A DNA stretch of 64,000 nucleotides. Source: Leisingera sp. ANG59. Lineage in GTDB: Bacteria; Pseudomonadota; Alphaproteobacteria; Rhodobacterales; Rhodobacteraceae. This document shows positions 16,291-23,531 of this stretch, one piece after another. The translations under genes and the position numbers were made by a program. Below the pieces are notes generated by a model, which ran no database searches, was not told the origin of the DNA, and saw only the letters and a program-made list of their open reading frames with translations. Within the stretch, counting starts at the first letter, position 1, and every line of letters starts with the position of its first letter. The stretch spans positions 1 to 64,000 of the forward strand of contig NZ_WLCM01000018.1 of the NCBI RefSeq assembly GCF_013317235.1, given 5' to 3'.

Positions 16291-16794
16291 CTAGAACAGC
16301 CCTTCAGGCGGATCGGCGACAATGCGGCCCTGGGTCAGGTCTACGGTTGGCACCGCTTCCAGGGTGAAGGGCAGCAGCACGGTTGCCTTGAGGCCGGGAC
16401 CGTGGATTTCCAGCAGGTCCGCAGCGCCGTGGTTCTGCACAGATTTCACCGAGCCCAGCAATGTGCCGCCGGTATCATAGACCTCCAGCCCGATCAGATC
16501 GGCGTGGTAGAATTCGTCGTCCGGCAGTTGCGGCAGCTGATCGCGGCGGGCAAACAGGCGCAGGCCCTTGATGGCGTCGGCGTCCTCTTTGGTCTCCACA
16601 CCGCCCAGCAGCGCGGCAAAGCCGTTCTTGATCGGGCGGGTGATGGTCAGGGAATAGGTCCTGGATCCGTCCTCATTGCTGAGCGGCGAGTAATCCTCGA
16701 TCTCTTCCGGGACCGCACAGAAGCTCTTGAGCCGCACCTCGCCGCGCACCCCGAAGGATCCGGCAATCGCGCCTACGCAGATCAGATCGCTCAT
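16291..16794 (-). CDS. rimM: 16S rRNA processing/30S maturation factor RimM
   Basis: A 167-residue two-domain protein. The N-terminal beta-barrel begins [25 protein letters not shown]. The PRC-barrel half has [24 protein letters not shown], and the end is the [12 protein letters not shown] tail typical of alphaproteobacterial RimM. It binds S19 and helps assemble the 30S head. AAAGGA at the end of the preceding microprotein gene serves as its ribosome site, so the two are probably translationally coupled. Confidence 0.95.
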   Translation of the reverse strand: MSDLICVGAIAGSFGVRGEVRLKSFCAVPEEIEDYSPLSNEDGSRTYSLTITRPIKNGFAALLGGVETKEDADAIKGLRLFARRDQLPQLPDDEFYHADLIGLEVYDTGGTLLGSVKSVQNHGAADLLEIHGPGLKATVLLPFTLEAVPTVDLTQGRIVADPPEGLF

Positions 16795-16798
16795 GGTG

Positions 16799-16939
16799 TC
16801 AGTCCTTTGCACAGAACCCTGCGCGCAGCCATTGGCCGCCGGATTGTTCGCAGAGTTCCACTTGGTGGTTGCGTTCAAAGAAGATGCCCGCGGTAAAGGC
16901 CACTGCAACAAAAAACACAAGCCTTATCAACCGTCCCAT
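16799..16939 (-). CDS. 46-aa single-span membrane microprotein
   Basis: ATG at 16939, stop TGA at 16799-16801. The product is short: a basic N-end (MGRLIR), one hydrophobic helix (about residues 7-21), then [20 protein letters not shown] with two cysteines at 30 and 43. Too short for most gene finders. It lies exactly between bluB (7 bases upstream) and rimM (4 bases downstream), with no other room, and its last codons hold the rimM ribosome site. The Cys...GG.W....C pattern suggests a periplasmic disulfide in an N-in, C-out topology. I do not recognise a named family. Confidence 0.7.
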   Translation of the reverse strand: MGRLIRLVFFVAVAFTAGIFFERNHQVELCEQSGGQWLRAGFCAKD

Positions 16940-16946
16940 GACGGTC

Positions 16947-17585
16947 TCAGCGGGTTTCGAGCGGCAGATCCGCCATCCGGCTTTCCCAGCCGGTTTCTTC
17001 CAGTTCCGGGGTGTCCGACAGCCGTTCCGGGTAGCCGATGCAGAAATAGCCGATCAGCTGCCAGCCCTCGGGTGCATTCAGGTCGCGGTTCAGCTGCTCC
17101 GGGTCCAGTACCGAAACCCAGCCGAGCCCCAGGCCTTCGGCGCGCAGCGCCAGCCAGAACAGGGTGATGGCCGTGACCACCGAATAGCGGCGCATCTCCG
17201 GCATGGTCGCGGCGCCCAGCCCGTGGCCCTGGAGGGTCTCGTCGTCGCAGTAGACCGCCAGCTGTACCGGGGCTTCGCGCATGCCGGACAGTTTCAGCTC
17301 CGCATAACGCGCAGCCTTCTCACCGGAATATCCGGTCAGCGCTTGGGCATTGGCGGCTTCGAAATTCTTCAGCGCAGCGGCGCGGGCGGTTTCGCTTTCC
17401 ACCCGCAGGATGCGCCAGGGTTCGCTCAGGCCCACGGACGGGGCGAGCGGAATGGCAGAGAGGCAGCGCATCAGCACTGCCTCCTCCACCGGATCGCTGC
17501 GGAACCGGCGCACGTCGCGCCGGAGCCGCATCAGCAGATCAAGCTGGCTGCGGAACTCCTCGGGAAAAGCGCCCCGCAGCTCCAC
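16947..17585 (-). CDS. bluB: 5,6-Dimethylbenzimidazole synthase BluB
   Basis: A 212-residue nitroreductase-fold flavoenzyme. BluB breaks down FMNH2 with O2 to make the lower ligand of vitamin B12. Evidence: RRDVRRFRSDPV (22-33), LAPSVGLSEPWRIL (48-60), KLSGMREAPVQLAVYCD, and AEGLGLGWVSVLDPEQL, which follow the BluB pattern rather than general nitroreductases. I chose GTG 17585, 4 bases after the rpsP stop; the longer frame overlaps rpsP. It is embedded in a ribosomal protein operon, far from cobC/cbiB elsewhere in the window. One position differs from the best-known BluB (Glu in place of Gln in SVGxxQPW). Confidence 0.86.
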   Translation of the reverse strand: MELRGAFPEEFRSQLDLLMRLRRDVRRFRSDPVEEAVLMRCLSAIPLAPSVGLSEPWRILRVESETARAAALKNFEAANAQALTGYSGEKAARYAELKLSGMREAPVQLAVYCDDETLQGHGLGAATMPEMRRYSVVTAITLFWLALRAEGLGLGWVSVLDPEQLNRDLNAPEGWQLIGYFCIGYPERLSDTPELEETGWESRMADLPLETR

Positions 17586-17589
17586 GGAA

Positions 17590-17949
17590 TTATTCCGCGT
17601 CTGCAGCTGCTTCGGCAGCTTCAGCAGCTTTCTCTTCGGCGCGCTCCTGGGCTTTCTTGCCCGGGGTGCCTTTTTTCGGGTTGTTGCGCTCGGTCTTGGC
17701 ACGGACGCCTGCGGCTTCCAGCATGCGGGCGATACGGTCGGTCGGCTGCGCGCCGTGGTCCAGCCAGTGCTGCACGCGCTCCAGGTCCATTTTCACGCGG
17801 TCTTCCGAGTCTTTCGGCAGCAGCGGGTTATAGGTGCCCAGCTTCTCGATGAAGCGGCCGTCGCGCGGCATGCGGCTGTCAGCAGCCACGATGCGGTAGA
17901 AGGGGCGTTTTTTGGAGCCGCCGCGGGCCAAACGGATTTTCATTGCCAT
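17590..17949 (-). CDS. rpsP: 30S ribosomal protein S16
   Basis: A 119-residue protein beginning [42 protein letters not shown], unmistakably S16. The C-terminus is a long Ala/Glu/Lys-rich tail ([17 protein letters not shown]) beyond the conserved core, as is common in alphaproteobacteria. GGAG lies 9 bases upstream of the ATG. It heads a tight run rpsP-bluB-microprotein-rimM with gaps of 4-7 bases. Confidence 0.98.
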   Translation of the reverse strand: MAMKIRLARGGSKKRPFYRIVAADSRMPRDGRFIEKLGTYNPLLPKDSEDRVKMDLERVQHWLDHGAQPTDRIARMLEAAGVRAKTERNNPKKGTPGKKAQERAEEKAAEAAEAAADAE

Positions 17950-17975
17950 GGGTACATCTCCTTTGATGGCGTTGT

Positions 17976-17991
17976 CCGGGGTATGCCCCGG
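17976..17991 (-). promoter_or_regulatory. Hairpin in the rpsP leader
   Basis: Perfect CCGGGG-N4-CCCCGG in the 60-base gap between the chorismate mutase stop and rpsP, ending 26 bases before the rpsP start. It has no T-run, so it is unlikely to terminate. It could shape the 5' end of a processed rpsP transcript. Confidence 0.4.
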
Positions 17992-18009
17992 TTGTTCCTG
18001 TTGTCGTTG

Positions 18010-18318
18010 TTATTCTTGGTGTTTCTTGTGGTGGCGGATGACTTCATCGATGATGAAGTTCAAAAATGCCTTGGCGAATTCAGGGTCCAGATCGGCCTGC
18101 TGCGCCAGGTCTTCGAGCCGTGCGATCTGCGCCGCTTCGCGGGTGGGATCGGACGGGGGAAGGTCGTGTTCGGCCTTGAGCCGGCCCACCGCCTGGGTGT
18201 GCTTGAACCGCTCGCCCAGGGTATAGACGAGGATCGCATCCAGGCGGTCGATGCTTTCGCGGTGGCCCATCAGCAGCGCGGCTGCGCGGGCAACGGGATC
18301 TTGGATATCTGTTGTCAT
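18010..18318 (-). CDS. Chorismate mutase, AroQ type
   Basis: A 102-residue all-helical protein. RESIDRLDAILVYTLGERFKHTQAVGRLKAEHDLPPSDPTREAAQ covers the AroQ active-site pattern (Arg, Lys of GRLK, Glu of REAA). It converts chorismate to prephenate for Phe/Tyr synthesis. I chose ATG 18318, preceded by GGAGAACCCG; a frame back to 18375 has no support. It is transcribed with rpsP, 60 bases upstream of it, and follows the GNAT genes. This placement beside rpsP is conserved in the group as I recall. Confidence 0.9.
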   Translation of the reverse strand: MTTDIQDPVARAAALLMGHRESIDRLDAILVYTLGERFKHTQAVGRLKAEHDLPPSDPTREAAQIARLEDLAQQADLDPEFAKAFLNFIIDEVIRHHKKHQE

Positions 18319-18432
18319 CGGGTTCTCCGCAATGCAGCAGGCCGGGGTGTCGTCAAGGGGGTGCCAGGCGTGCACCGGCTGTGCGCCACCTGTGCACCGC
18401 CGCAGTGCAGCATCCGGGAAATCGCGCGCATA

Positions 18433-19035
18433 TCAGTCAATGGCCCAGCCCTCCGGTTTGAAGAGCGGATCGGCGTAATGGCTGATTTCCATGTCGATGC
18501 CATGCGCAATCTGGCTGTCCTTCAGGGCGTCCGGCGCGGGGTGGCGGTAGACGGCGTCGTTGCCGTCGATGGTGGCGGCACCATGGTCCTTGGTGGCGCC
18601 GAGCCGTTCCGCGAGCCGGATCGAGTCGAGATTCTTCGGGTCGATATAGCTGACCGCCGTCTCCCAGCCCAGTTCCGAATAAAAGTGGCGGCGGGCGGCA
18701 TGTGCTGCCTCCAGCGCATAGCCCTTGCCGGCCGCGCCGGGCCAGATGATCCAGGCGATCTCGCGCTCGGGCCAGCCCGCAGGCTGCCAGCCGCCGGCCA
18801 TGCCGTAGGTCTCGCCGCTTGCCTTGTCGTGGATCATCCACATGCCGAAGCCGCGCACCTGCCAGTGGCCAATCTCGGCGGCATAGAGCATCCAGGCCTC
18901 GTAGGTGTTCAGCGGTCCGCCCATGAAACGCGAGCGGTAGGAGCTGAAGGTGGCCTTGAAGTCGGGATAATCCTGCGCTTCGGGGCCGCGCAGCTCCAGG
19001 CGGCGGGTTTCGATCACCGAAATGTCAAACGGCAT
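18433..19035 (-). CDS. GNAT acetyltransferase (RimJ/RimL type), copy 3
   Basis: A 200-residue N-acetyltransferase. ETRRLELRGPEAQDYPDF opens the fold, EREIAWIIWPGAAGKGYALEAAHAARRHFY contains the acetyl-CoA P-loop (GAAGKGYA), and NLDSIRLAERLGA is the final strand-helix unit. GGAAGGAGC precedes ATG 19035. It is the third of three tandem, clearly related GNAT genes between ffh and chorismate mutase. All share an IGHW...GFG/GYG segment. The substrate is unknown; the neighbourhood of ffh and ribosomal genes makes a protein N-terminus plausible. Confidence 0.88.
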   Translation of the reverse strand: MPFDISVIETRRLELRGPEAQDYPDFKATFSSYRSRFMGGPLNTYEAWMLYAAEIGHWQVRGFGMWMIHDKASGETYGMAGGWQPAGWPEREIAWIIWPGAAGKGYALEAAHAARRHFYSELGWETAVSYIDPKNLDSIRLAERLGATKDHGAATIDGNDAVYRHPAPDALKDSQIAHGIDMEISHYADPLFKPEGWAID

Positions 19036-19096
19036 CAGCGCGCTCCTTCCTGCGGAAGGGCGCGGCGGCGCCGGGATATGAAAGCAGCGGGGCGCA

Positions 19097-19813
19097 TCAG
19101 TGCAAAAGCCCCTGTGCGTGTTGCGGGCCGGTGCCGCGGCCCTGCGGCAGATGGCGCCAGCAGCGCAGGCCGGGTGCCGGCTGCAGCGGGAAGGAGACCA
19201 GCCGTTCCGGCTTGGCGCCGGCGCGGCGGGCCAGCGCGATGGATGCGGTGTTTTCTTCCGGCACATAGGAGACGATGGTGTCCCAGCCGGCCGCGTTGAA
19301 CAGCCAGTCCAGCACGCATTGCACGGCTTCGCTGGCATAGCCCTTGCCCTCGCCGGTTTCCATCAGGTGCCAGGACAGTTCCGGTTCCGGCCATCCCTTG
19401 GGGAACCAGGGGCCGACCAGGCCGACGGTGCTGCCGGTGCTGCGTTCCACCACGGCAAACAGGCCGTAGCCGTGCAGATGCCAGTGGCCAATGATGGTGG
19501 CAATTGACCACCAAAGCGAATCGGCATCATCCGCAACATTGATGAAACGCGGGGAGTCCGGTGCCAGGAAAGCGGCCTGGGCGTCAAACTCCGGATCCGC
19601 CGGAGAAATCAGCATCAGCCGCTTGGAAACCAGCCTCGGATACCGCCGTTGCGCGTCTTTCATGTCATACCCCATTGCCCGGGCAGCAGGCCGCCCGGTG
19701 TCTTTTTCACCCATCCGGTGAAGGAGTATCGATGAGACTGCGTAATTTTCCGTTAAACCGGGTGCGGCGCAGGCGGCGGTGCCCAGGGGAGCGGCGAACT
19801 GACGGGAGGTCAT
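19097..19813 (-). CDS. GNAT acetyltransferase, copy 2, with long N-terminal extension
   Basis: Up to 238 residues. The GNAT core starts near residue 61 (LVSKRLMLISPADPEFDAQ) and contains PEPELSWHLMETGEGKGYASEAVQCVL with the CoA loop, then NTASIALARRAGAKPERL. The first ATG (19813) overlaps the previous stop as ATGA and has GGAGG 7 bases upstream, so initiation there is well supported. Yet the first 50-60 residues resemble no GNAT sequence. An internal ATG at 19663 would give a normal length. Either the extension is real or an old frameshift altered the N-terminus. Confidence 0.8.
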   Translation of the reverse strand: MTSRQFAAPLGTAACAAPGLTENYAVSSILLHRMGEKDTGRPAARAMGYDMKDAQRRYPRLVSKRLMLISPADPEFDAQAAFLAPDSPRFINVADDADSLWWSIATIIGHWHLHGYGLFAVVERSTGSTVGLVGPWFPKGWPEPELSWHLMETGEGKGYASEAVQCVLDWLFNAAGWDTIVSYVPEENTASIALARRAGAKPERLVSFPLQPAPGLRCWRHLPQGRGTGPQHAQGLLH

Positions 19814-20361
19814 GCGTAAGCCTCCATCCCGCCGTCGCAGGGCGCAGCCGGGGCAGGGTGGCGGTAGACCAGCTCACGCCCGTGCTTGGGGTTGTCGAAT
19901 TCAGCTTCAAACACCGCGCCCAGCCGTTCGGCCAGCGCCACCGAGCGGGTGTTGCCCGGGAAGATGTTGGAGCACAGTGCGGGCAGGCCCATCACATCAT
20001 AGGCGTGGGTGCGGGCCGCCAGCGCGGCCTCGGCCATGACGCCGCGGCCTTCGCCCGCCGGAAACGCGACCCAGCCCAGTTCCGGTTCCGGCCAGCCTTC
20101 GGGCTGCCAGATGCCGGTGATGCCAAGCGCCTCGCCGGTCTCCTTGCAGGTGATGGTCCAGAAGCCGAAGCCGCGCATCGCCCAGTGGCCCACCGACATG
20201 GTGAACCAGCGCCAGGCCTCGTTGCGGTCGAGCGGCCCGCCAAATCCCCAGGAGCGTGCTTCATCCGCGAAGAACGCTGCCACCGGCCCAAAGTCCGCCG
20301 CCTCCGGTCCACGCAGGACCAGGCGTTCGGTTTCAAGCTGAGGGATGGCGGGGAGCTGCAT
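19810..20361 (-). CDS. GNAT acetyltransferase (RimJ/RimL type), copy 1
   Basis: A 183-residue acetyltransferase: QLETERLVLRGPEAADFGPV at the start, SVGHWAMRGFGFWTI, PEPELGWVAFPAGEGRGVMAEAALAAR with the acetyl-CoA loop, and NTRSVALAERLGAVFE. Its start is 3 bases from the ffh stop and its end overlaps the next GNAT gene by 4 bases, so it is cotranscribed with ffh. Probably a protein or small-amine acetyltransferase; the target is not identifiable. Confidence 0.9.
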   Translation of the reverse strand: MQLPAIPQLETERLVLRGPEAADFGPVAAFFADEARSWGFGGPLDRNEAWRWFTMSVGHWAMRGFGFWTITCKETGEALGITGIWQPEGWPEPELGWVAFPAGEGRGVMAEAALAARTHAYDVMGLPALCSNIFPGNTRSVALAERLGAVFEAEFDNPKHGRELVYRHPAPAAPCDGGMEAYA

Positions 20362-20364
20362 GGC

Positions 20365-21885
20365 TTACTTCTTCTTGCCAAATCCGCTGAGGCCCGCGGG
20401 CAGGCCCATGCCGCCGCCAAGACCGGGGAGGCCGCCGGGCAGGCCGCCTTTGCCGCCCATGGCCTTTGCCGCGGCTTCCAGCGCCTTGGGGTCCATTTGG
20501 CTGGGGTCCATGCCGCCCATATCCGGCATGCCGCCCTTGCCGAACATGCCCTTCATGGCCTGCTTCAGCATCTTGCCTTTGCCCATCTTGCCCATCTTCT
20601 TCATCACATCGGCCATCTGCCGGTGCATCTTCAGAAGCTTGTTGAGGTCGGAGACCTCCATGCCGGAGCCGGCCGCGATGCGTTTCTTGCGCGACGCCTG
20701 CAAGAGGGCGGGGTTGGCGCGTTCCTTCTTGGTCATCGACTGGATCATGGCGATCTGGCGCTTCAGCACCTTGTCGTCCATGCCGGCGTCCTGCACCTGC
20801 TTGGCCATTTTGCCCATGCCGGGCATCATCTGCATCATGCCCTCCATGCCGCCCATCTGGAGCATCTGTTCAAGCTGCATCTTCAGGTCGTTCATGTTGA
20901 ACTGACCCTTCATCATGCGCTTCATCATCTTCTCGGCCTGTTCGGCCTCGATGGTTTCCTGGGCCTTTTCGACCAGCGCCACGATGTCGCCCATGCCCAG
21001 GATGCGGCCGGCGATCCGGTCCGCCTCGAAGGTTTCGAGCGCGTCCATCTTCTCGCCCAGACCGACAAAGCGGATCGGCTTGCCGGTGACGGCGCGCATC
21101 GAAAGCGCCGCGCCGCCGCGGCCATCGCCGTCCATCCGGGTGAGCACAACGCCGGAGATGCCGATCTTGGCGTCGAATTCCTCGGCCACCTCGACGGCAA
21201 CCTGGCCGGTCAGGCCATCGACCACCAGCAGGGTCTCGCGCGGGGAGACCACGTTGCGGACGTCCTCGACCTCCTGCATCAGGGTCTCGTCGATGTGCAG
21301 GCGGCCGGCGGTGTCGAGCATGTAGACGTCGTAGCCGCCGAGCGTTGCCTGCTGCTTGGCGCGCTTGGCGATGTCGACGGGTTTCTGGCCCGGCACGATG
21401 GGCAGGGTGTCGACGCCGATCTGGGTGCCGAGGACGGCCAGCTGGTCCATCGCCGCCGGGCGGTAGACGTCGAGCGAGGCCATCAGGACCTTCTTGCCTT
21501 CTTTTTCCTTCAGCCGTTTCGCCAGCTTGCCGGTGGTGGTGGTCTTACCGGAGCCCTGCAGGCCGACCATCAGCACCGGGGCAGGCGGGTTGTCGACCTT
21601 GAGCTTGCCGGGATCCTCGTCGCCGCGCAGCACGTCGACCAGCGCGTCATGCACGATCTTCACGACCTGCTGGCCCGGGGTCACCGATTTGGTGACCGCC
21701 TGGCCGGTGGCCTGGTCCTGCACTTTCTTGATGAAGTCGCGGGCAACCGGCAGCGAGACGTCGGCTTCCAGCAGCGCCACGCGGACTTCGCGCAGGGCGG
21801 ATTTGACGTCTTCTTCGTTCAGGGCGCCTTGTTTGGTCAGCCGGTCAAAGACGCCGGAAAGGCGTTCGGATAGATTTTCAAACAT
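20365..21885 (-). CDS. ffh: Signal recognition particle GTPase Ffh
   Basis: A 506-residue SRP54 homologue that binds 4.5S RNA and signal sequences and delivers ribosomes to FtsY. The N domain opens with MFENLSERLSGVFDRL. The G domain has GLQGSGKTTTTGKLA (108-122), DTAGRLHID and TRMDGDGRGGAALS. The Met-rich M domain follows, with MGGMEGMMQMMPGMGKMAK and RIAAGSGMEVSDLNKLLK for RNA contact. It ends with a Gly/Leu/Pro tail. AGGAGG lies upstream of ATG 21885. It heads a leftward run of ffh plus three GNAT genes. No SRP RNA gene is visible nearby. Confidence 0.98.
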   Translation of the reverse strand: MFENLSERLSGVFDRLTKQGALNEEDVKSALREVRVALLEADVSLPVARDFIKKVQDQATGQAVTKSVTPGQQVVKIVHDALVDVLRGDEDPGKLKVDNPPAPVLMVGLQGSGKTTTTGKLAKRLKEKEGKKVLMASLDVYRPAAMDQLAVLGTQIGVDTLPIVPGQKPVDIAKRAKQQATLGGYDVYMLDTAGRLHIDETLMQEVEDVRNVVSPRETLLVVDGLTGQVAVEVAEEFDAKIGISGVVLTRMDGDGRGGAALSMRAVTGKPIRFVGLGEKMDALETFEADRIAGRILGMGDIVALVEKAQETIEAEQAEKMMKRMMKGQFNMNDLKMQLEQMLQMGGMEGMMQMMPGMGKMAKQVQDAGMDDKVLKRQIAMIQSMTKKERANPALLQASRKKRIAAGSGMEVSDLNKLLKMHRQMADVMKKMGKMGKGKMLKQAMKGMFGKGGMPDMGGMDPSQMDPKALEAAAKAMGGKGGLPGGLPGLGGGMGLPAGLSGFGKKK

Positions 21886-21981
21886 GCCTGCGGCCTCCTA
21901 ATGCCGGTTTCAACGTGTGGCGCCCCCGTATGTAGGGGACAAGCGAACCATGCGCAAATGCCCGCCGGTCCTGGTGTCACT

Positions 21982-22014
21982 CGTGGGGGCAAACCAAACG
22001 AGTTTGCCCCCACG
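21982..22014. repeat. Perfect 13-base stem-loop upstream of ffh
   Basis: CGTGGGGGCAAAC - 7-base loop - GTTTGCCCCCACG, a perfect inverted repeat between ffh and the small membrane protein gene at 22096, both leftward. Neither side has a T-run, so it is not a typical terminator. It lies 97 bases upstream of the ffh start and could be a processing or repeat element. Confidence 0.6.
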
Positions 22015-22095
22015 GGCGTAACACGCTGGTGGGGGGCGATCCCTGGCACGGGCAGGGACCGGAAGACTCACTGCTTCCGGATGTTTGGGCAGGCG

Positions 22096-22596
22096 TTACG
22101 CGGATTGGGGGCCGGAGTCAACCTTTGCGGCTTCCAGCCAGTCATTGACGCGGTTTGCTGTTTCAATATGTGCAGAGGAAGTGCCGGGGCGAGAGATCAG
22201 CGGGCGGAAGAAGTAGCCTTCATCCGATTTGATCAGAAGAGTCGGCTGGTATTCCGGTTTGCCCGTTTCCGATGCGGCAATGTCGAGGGTGTAGGTTTCT
22301 ACCGCTGCCAATGGGACCTTCAGTTCATCGAATTGGAAAGCTGTCTTTCTGCGATGGGTCATTTGATTATTTTGCCGGTCGAATATCAGCTGGCTTCGAT
22401 CCAGGCTCAATACTGCCAGTCCGAGCAAAACAACCGTTCCCGCTGCCAGTATCGCAGCAATGGAGATATCTCCGTGCCAAACCCACCTCAGACAGTAATA
22501 GGCTGGGACCAGTGCAACTATGCTCGTCACAACTGGCGCCAGCCAGTCTTGATACTCCAAAATCAATTGATCTGGTGTTTCACGGGTGATCTGCAT
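22096..22596 (-). CDS. Two-span membrane protein, paralogue of the neighbouring gene
   Basis: A 166-residue protein of no named family known to me. It starts MQITRETPDQLILEYQDW, then has two hydrophobic segments (about 20-42 and 46-66). A soluble beta-rich half follows, with LIFDRQNNQMTHRRKTAFQF and YQPTLLIKSDEG, ending in a helix (ANRVNDWLEA). The gene at 22740 shares the opening (M-ITR-TP-QLIL) and the same layout, so they are tandem duplicates that have diverged. Probably inner membrane with a cytoplasmic PH-like domain; this is inference. Confidence 0.72.
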   Translation of the reverse strand: MQITRETPDQLILEYQDWLAPVVTSIVALVPAYYCLRWVWHGDISIAAILAAGTVVLLGLAVLSLDRSQLIFDRQNNQMTHRRKTAFQFDELKVPLAAVETYTLDIAASETGKPEYQPTLLIKSDEGYFFRPLISRPGTSSAHIETANRVNDWLEAAKVDSGPQSA

Positions 22597-22739
22597 CTGT
22601 GGGTGTGCCTTGCTTGGCGGAGGGGGAGTCGCTCAGGAGATTTCGGAGGCAATGCGGTCTGGGATCAGTAGTTCCGACAACCGCGGGAGTTTCAAATTGA
22701 AATACTTGGGAGGAACGGGATTGCGCAGATGCCTGGCTG

Positions 22740-23255
22740 TTACTGACAGTATTCCTGCTCTTGTTCGCTAGCAGGTAACCATGCGTTGATCGCTTCACTC
22801 AGCCGCTGGGGGCCGCGGCCGCTGGTGTAGGCCTCCACCACCGGGTGGCGGCCAACGCTCATGCCGCCGTCCAGCACCAGCACGGGGCGGTAGAGCGTGC
22901 GGGGGCCGTCCTCGCTGCGGCTGGTGGTGCTTTCCACCTCGGCGTGGGAGAGATCGGCGAGGCGGTGCTCTACCTGGCTGTAGCCGAACACCGACTGGCG
23001 CCGGATCACGATGCTGCCACCGGGGCGGTCGAGGATCACCTGCACCCGGCGCACGAAAAGGCAGAAGGCCAGCGTGCCCATGCCGCCGCCTGCCAGGGTG
23101 CAAAGGAGGCCGGGCCAGATCAGGTCGCCGCCCTGGCTGAGCATGCCGAGGCCTGTGGCTGCAAAGGTCAGGATGAAAAAGACGAGCATGATGCCGATCA
23201 GCCAGGGCGTATCTGCGAGGATCAGCTGTTCAGGCGTGTTGCGGGTGATTTTCAT
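22740..23255 (-). CDS. Two-span membrane protein, paralogue of the neighbouring gene
   Basis: A 171-residue protein beginning MKITRNTPEQLILADTPWLI. It has two membrane segments (about 18-40 and 47-68), then a strand-rich domain with VQVILDRPGGSIVIRRQSVFGY and YRPVLVLDGGMSVGRHPVVEAYTSG, and a final amphipathic helix (RLSEAINAWLPA). The layout matches the 166-residue gene downstream, 143 bases away on the same strand. Function unknown. Base composition is richer in GC than its paralogue. Confidence 0.75.
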   Translation of the reverse strand: MKITRNTPEQLILADTPWLIGIMLVFFILTFAATGLGMLSQGGDLIWPGLLCTLAGGGMGTLAFCLFVRRVQVILDRPGGSIVIRRQSVFGYSQVEHRLADLSHAEVESTTSRSEDGPRTLYRPVLVLDGGMSVGRHPVVEAYTSGRGPQRLSEAINAWLPASEQEQEYCQ

Positions 23256-23531
23256 GCGGGCAGCTTACCTTGGGGAATGCGGCCCTTCAGGGGAATTTGG
23301 CGGGCTTTGCATCAGATATGCGCGCAAGCCGGCGCTTATACGTCCTCTGCGTGCTTGACTCGAAGGGGGGCGCTTGGCCAACATCACACGGTGGCCCAAC
23401 GTAAATCACTCACCGGACGGGCCGGCTCGAATGAGCCGCGAGGCAGATCTTTAGCACAGGCAATTCACGCGAACCGCAAGGTCCGCGCACCTTGGCGGGC
23501 AGCCGCATCAGCTAAGGGAGGATCTGAGAAC

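Noticed and set aside
20365-21885. Met-rich repeats in ffh as a repeat array
   Set aside because: They are the methionine bristles of the SRP54 M domain and are expected.
23400-23450. Possible tRNA T-arm-like CGGCTC-GAAT-GAGCCG before the EF-G-like gene
   Set aside because: Only a single 6-base stem is present; no acceptor, D or anticodon arms can be built around it.
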